Shown piece after piece: positions 60,975-64,000 of a stretch of DNA of 64,000 nucleotides. Position 1 is the first letter of the stretch. Each line of letters begins with the position of its first letter. This stretch comes from Streptomyces sp. cg36. Its GTDB lineage: Bacteria > Actinomycetota > Actinomycetes > Streptomycetales > Streptomycetaceae. The position numbers and the translations under genes are program-made. The DNA is taken from assembly GCF_041080675.1 (NCBI RefSeq), contig NZ_CP163520.1, positions 7,779,501-7,843,500 of the forward strand. The letters are read 5' to 3'. The notes beneath the pieces are model-generated. The model saw nothing but the letters and a program-made list of their open reading frames with translations, was not told where the DNA came from and searched no databases.

Positions 60975-62228
60975 ATGCCCACCCCGCCCCCTTCGGCGCC
61001 CGCCCACCGCCGCCCCCGTACGACATCCACGACGGCCCCCGCCGAGGGGCGGCGCGTCGCGCCCCTGGACGGGTTGCGCGGTCTGGCCGTCCTGGGGGTT
61101 CTCTTCTTCCACGCCGGCCATCTCGGCGGCGGCTTCCTCGGCGTCGACCTCTTCTTCGTCCTCTCCGGCTTCCTCATCACCGGCCTCCTCCTGAAGGAGG
61201 TACGGGCCCGGGGCGGACGCGTCGACCTCGTCGCCTTCTGGGGCCGCCGCGCCCGCCGTCTGCTGCCGGCGCTCGCCGTGACCCTCGCGGGCACCCTGCT
61301 CCTTCTCTGGTCGTTCGGCCCGCCCTCCCTGCTGCGGTACGCGCTCGACGACGCCCCCTGGGTGGCCGCGAACCTCGCCAACTGGCACTTCATCGCCGAC
61401 CAGGTCGGATACTGGAACTCGGCCGACACACGCGTGTTCGGCCATCTGTGGAGCCTGTCGGTCGAGGAGCAGTTCTATCTGCTCTGGCCCGTACTGCTCG
61501 GGCTGGTCGCACGCGGTCCCAAGGCGGACCGGCGCGTCGCGGGGGTCGCGGCGGTCGGGGCGGCGCTCTCCCTCGCACTCATGCTCGCGCTGACCGTCCC
61601 CGCCGACACCACCCGCGTCTACGAAGGCACGGACACCCGCGCCTTCTCACTCCTGCTCGGCGCACTGATGGCGACCGCGCCCGCCACCCGCCTCGTCGCG
61701 AGAATGAGTCCTCGGGCGACCGGCTGGACTTCCACGCTCCTGACCTGCGCCATAGGCGCGTACTGGGTGGTGGCCGACGGCCAGAACGCGCCCTCCCTCT
61801 TCCAAGGCGGGCTCTTCCTGCACGCCCTGGCCGCCGCCGTGCTCATCGCCTGTCTCGCGCGGACGTCCCACAGCGCGGTCGGCCGCGTCCTTTCCCTGCC
61901 CCCGCTGCGCTGGTTCGGCCTCATCTCCTACAGCCTCTATCTGTGGCACTGGCCCGTGTACCTGCTGCTCGGCGAGGAACGCCTCGGCATGTCGGGCTGG
62001 GGGCGTACGGCCGTCCTCCTCGCCGTCTCCACGGCCGCGGCCTGGCTCTCCAAGGTGCTCGTCGAGGACCCGGTCCGCTTCCGCGCCCCCTGGGCCAGGG
62101 GGCGCACGGGAGCCGTCGCCCTCCTGTGCGGGCTCGCCGCGCTGGCGGCGCTCTGGACCTGCATACCCGAACCGCGCCTCGGGGTCGGCACGGTGGACCC
62201 GGGGCTGTTGGTTCCGGGGGAGGGGTGA
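60975..62228 (+). CDS. Acyltransferase-3 (OafA/YrhL-type) membrane protein
   Basis: A 417-residue polytopic protein: LDGLRGLAVLGVLFFHAGHLGGGFLGVDLFFVLSGFLITGLLLKE holds the conserved R-G-x-A and His, and LWSLSVEEQFYLLWPVLL and FGLISYSLYLWHWPVYLLLGEERL are classical. About ten transmembrane helices. It would move acetyl or similar groups from cytoplasmic acyl-CoA to an extracytoplasmic acceptor. The usual C-terminal SGNH domain is absent; the adjacent SGNH lipoprotein could supply it. ATG 60975 follows GGAG; a GTG at 60900 is possible. Confidence 0.92.
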   Translation: MPTPPPSAPAHRRPRTTSTTAPAEGRRVAPLDGLRGLAVLGVLFFHAGHLGGGFLGVDLFFVLSGFLITGLLLKEVRARGGRVDLVAFWGRRARRLLPALAVTLAGTLLLLWSFGPPSLLRYALDDAPWVAANLANWHFIADQVGYWNSADTRVFGHLWSLSVEEQFYLLWPVLLGLVARGPKADRRVAGVAAVGAALSLALMLALTVPADTTRVYEGTDTRAFSLLLGALMATAPATRLVARMSPRATGWTSTLLTCAIGAYWVVADGQNAPSLFQGGLFLHALAAAVLIACLARTSHSAVGRVLSLPPLRWFGLISYSLYLWHWPVYLLLGEERLGMSGWGRTAVLLAVSTAAAWLSKVLVEDPVRFRAPWARGRTGAVALLCGLAALAALWTCIPEPRLGVGTVDPGLLVPGEG

Positions 62229-62373
62229 GGCCGGGGGCGGTGTGGTGCTGTCCATGAGGTGTCGTCCGATCGGGCTGTTTGGGCGCGGTGTTCATGCCTT
62301 TGCCCCGGCTCACACGCCAACCTGATCGTCGGGCCGCGTGCCCTTCCACTGGATGCACTTGCTTGGAGAGAGC

Positions 62374-62808
62374 GTGAAGACACCGAAGTTCTCGGCCGTT
62401 CTGCTGGCCGTCCCCCTGGCCCTGGGCGCACTCGCCGCCGTTCCGGCGACTGCCCAGCCGTACTCGCCCCTGGCGCGTCCGGAGGCGGCTGCCGCACGCA
62501 TCCCTCTGACGAACGTTGACGAAGGCCGGACCGTGACCGTGCGGCCGGGTGATGACGTCGAGGTGAGGCTCACCGCCTACCGCGGCAACGGGTTCACCTA
62601 CAGCTGGGAGGTACCGCAGTCCAGCGCCCCCGGCGTGCTCCGGTCCACCGCCGGTGGCGTCACACCGGCGGGCAACGCCACCGCCGTCTTCCACGCGCAG
62701 GGCGTCGGCAGCGCCACCATCACCGCCGTACGCCATTGCCGCCCCGACCCCGGCCGCACCTGCCCCTTCGCCGTCGTGCCCTGGAAGGTCACGGCAGACG
62801 TGAAGTGA
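62374..62808 (+). CDS. Secreted chagasin-like protease inhibitor (I42-type), tentative
   Basis: A 144-residue precursor: signal peptide (VKTPKFSAVLLAVPLALGALAAVPATA) then a small beta domain NVDEGRTVTVRPGDDVEVRLTAYRGNGFTYSWEVP ... GNATAVFHAQGVGSATITAVRHCRPDPGRTCPFAVVPWKVTADVK. The G-N-G-F-x-Y-x-W and G-V-G-x-A-x-I segments, the Cys pair and the closing W-K-V-T-V strand recall chagasin cysteine-protease inhibitors. GTG 62374 follows GGAGAG. Alternative: an unrelated beta-sandwich surface protein. Confidence 0.6.
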   Translation: MKTPKFSAVLLAVPLALGALAAVPATAQPYSPLARPEAAAARIPLTNVDEGRTVTVRPGDDVEVRLTAYRGNGFTYSWEVPQSSAPGVLRSTAGGVTPAGNATAVFHAQGVGSATITAVRHCRPDPGRTCPFAVVPWKVTADVK

Positions 62809-62821
62809 CCGGCCCGGGGCT

Positions 62822-62841
62822 CCCGCCCCTTCGGGGGCGGG
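62822..62841 (+). terminator. Hairpin with UUCG-type loop, 8-bp stem
   Basis: CCCGCCCC-TTCG-GGGGCGGG, 13 nt after the chagasin-like stop. A stable tetraloop terminator. It precedes another C/G-rich tract. Confidence 0.8.
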
Positions 62842-62945
62842 GGGTATCCCCCCGGAAGGGTTTGGGGGTTGTCTCCACTGCGTACGCCGGTACTGCGGAC
62901 GATGATCATCTCAGGTTGCACCAGGCAAGTTGAGAGGCACAGCGC

Positions 62946-64000
62946 ATGGTTACGCAGCACCAGAACATCGGCCGACGCGGGCGGCTGGCCACGGCGGCAC
63001 TCGCGATCGGGGCGGTCGTCATCCCCGTGGCGGCGCAGGCCGCGCAGGCCCGGGCGGCCGACGGGAAGCAGGGTCCGGTGCGCGCACTGGAGCAGGCGGC
63101 GCATCCGCTGCGGTCCACGGAACCCGGTCGCGACACGAGTGACCTTCGCGCCCTGGGGGCGATGGTCGGTGACGCCAAGGTGGTCGGCCTGGGGGAGGCG
63201 ACCCATGGCTCGCACGAGTTCTTCACCATGAAGGAGCGGGTCTTCCGCTACCTCGTCGAGGAGAAGGGCTTCAGCACCTTCGCCCTGGAAGTGAGCTGGT
63301 CCGCGGGTCTGAGGATCGACGACTACCTCCAGACCGGAAAGGGCGACGCCCGCGAGATCGCCCATGAGACGTTCGCGAACTCGCCCTGGGACCGGGAGGA
63401 GTTCGTCAGCCTCCTCACGTGGATGCGCGGCTACAACCGTGAACACCCCGGCCGTACCGTCCACTTCATGGGTGACGACATCGGCGCCCCCGCAGTCAGC
63501 GACGCCTTCTTCGGCCGTGTCACCGACTACGTGAAGCAGAACCACCCGCAGGCGCTGCCGGAACTCAACACGCTGTACACCGGGCTGCGCCCGATCGACG
63601 ACGTCTTCGCCTATCTGAAGAAGCCGCAGGCGGAGCGGCAGCGGCTGGCGGGCCAGGCGCAGCGGGCCCTGGAGCTGGTCAGCGGCCTGAAGGGATCCGG
63701 AGGCAGCGCGTTCGACTGGGCCGAGCAGAACGCCCGGTCCATCGCGCAGACCACCCGGTTCCTCACCCTGGACCCCGCGGACCCGGCGTCCAACGCCGCC
63801 GCCCAGCGCTTCCGGGACGAGGTGATGGCGCAGAACGTCTCCTGGTGGCAGCAGCGGACCGGGCACAAGGTGCTCCTGTCGGCCCACAACGACCACGTGG
63901 GCGTCGTTGCCAGCGATCCGCGGACCTACTCCAAGACGCAGGGGTCGTTCCTGCGCGACTCCCTGGGCAAGAACTACCTTCCCATCGGCTTCACCTTCGA
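62946..64000 (+). CDS. Erythromycin-esterase-family protein (3' truncated by window end)
   Basis: About 351 codons from ATG 62946 with no stop before 64000, so the gene continues beyond the window. Signal peptide: RRGRLATAALAIGAVVIPVAAQAAQARA. The core has GDAKVVGLGEATHGSHEFFTMKERVFRYLVEEKGFSTFALEVSW, with the conserved E-A-x-H-G and the His/Glu metal or catalytic residues of the EreA/EreB-like family, and YNREHPGRTVHFMGDDIG. Stand-alone secreted homologues are common and most are not proven macrolide esterases. ATG follows GAGAGG. Confidence 0.85.
   Translation, partial: MVTQHQNIGRRGRLATAALAIGAVVIPVAAQAAQARAADGKQGPVRALEQAAHPLRSTEPGRDTSDLRALGAMVGDAKVVGLGEATHGSHEFFTMKERVFRYLVEEKGFSTFALEVSWSAGLRIDDYLQTGKGDAREIAHETFANSPWDREEFVSLLTWMRGYNREHPGRTVHFMGDDIGAPAVSDAFFGRVTDYVKQNHPQALPELNTLYTGLRPIDDVFAYLKKPQAERQRLAGQAQRALELVSGLKGSGGSAFDWAEQNARSIAQTTRFLTLDPADPASNAAAQRFRDEVMAQNVSWWQQRTGHKVLLSAHNDHVGVVASDPRTYSKTQGSFLRDSLGKNYLPIGFTF

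Noticed and set aside
62848..62862. GGGTAT word in the C/G-rich tract after the chagasin-like gene as a sigma-B promoter
   Set aside because: It lies within a GGGGGG-T-A-T-CCCCCC tract next to the terminator and no GNNT at 14-16 nt was convincing; chance match.

Overview
The window is high-G+C actinomycete DNA, almost certainly from a Streptomyces chromosome. Codon third positions are strongly G/C, GTG starts with GGAGG-type ribosome sites are common, and there is a chaplin, an XRE/DUF397 pair, a DUF5133 protein and rare TTA (bldA-type) codons. I see no rRNA, tRNA, CRISPR array, insertion sequence or prophage. The right end cuts an erythromycin-esterase-family gene, and the left end carries only the last codons of an unseen gene.

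Layout. 1-3.5 kb: the tail of a small repeat-containing peptide gene (KSGCIS twice), a hairpin, a PaaK-like adenylate-forming enzyme, a small protein with a D-x-x-W-H motif and an MFS exporter; this looks like the end of a small biosynthetic cluster. 3.5-14.9 kb: a Cys-rich protein, a barstar-like protein, a class II glutamine amidotransferase, glutamate decarboxylase, a siderophore-type acetyltransferase behind a perfect iron box, a methyltransferase, an RsbW-like ATPase, a secreted small protein behind three tandem 22-bp repeats, a monooxygenase-fold membrane protein, a GNAT and a pirin. 14.9-18.1 kb: an AhpD-like protein, then an RsbQ/RsbP-type stress-signalling operon facing a CsbD-type stress protein. 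18.3-24.3 kb: deoxynucleoside kinase, AlkD-like protein, chaplin, secreted phospholipase-D-like protein, BtrH-like protein and a TetR/quinone-oxidoreductase pair. 24.5-29.4 kb: universal stress protein, flavodoxin, membrane protein and an OmpR-type two-component system.

29.5-37.7 kb is regulatory and accessory: DUF397 and XRE proteins, a large LuxR-family ATPase with a TTA codon, a SHOCT membrane protein, a two-gene operon (membrane-anchored degenerate PLD-like protein plus a putative haem-oxygenase-fold protein) whose first gene has two TTA codons, and a secreted ricin-type lectin. 37.8-46.2 kb is a DosR/DosS-like (OsdR/OsdK-like) dormancy/redox island: NarL-type regulator, a decayed universal stress protein, PPK2, phosphoketolase, STAS protein, CBS-BON protein and a double-GAF histidine kinase with the His-His-Pro-Pro segment of mycobacterial haem sensors. 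46.7-55.9 kb: a histidine kinase with a C-terminal membrane segment, two tandem serine hydrolases, a NarL-type regulator and a MacB/FtsX-type ABC transporter behind repeated palindromes. 56-64 kb: HAD hydrolase, DUF5133 protein, an RR-HK-GerMN lipoprotein operon, a split SGNH lipoprotein/acyltransferase-3 pair, a chagasin-like secreted protein and the truncated erythromycin esterase.

The unifying theme is stress, redox and envelope sensing. At least four two-component systems or kinase/regulator sets and two partner-switch elements (RsbQP, STAS/HATPase) lie within 64 kb. The most novel-looking items are the peptide-tail/adenylating-enzyme/exporter set at the left edge, the bldA-type operon at 35.2-36.9 kb and the haem-sensor-type stress island. 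All functional calls come from reading translated sequence and motifs; no database search was possible.
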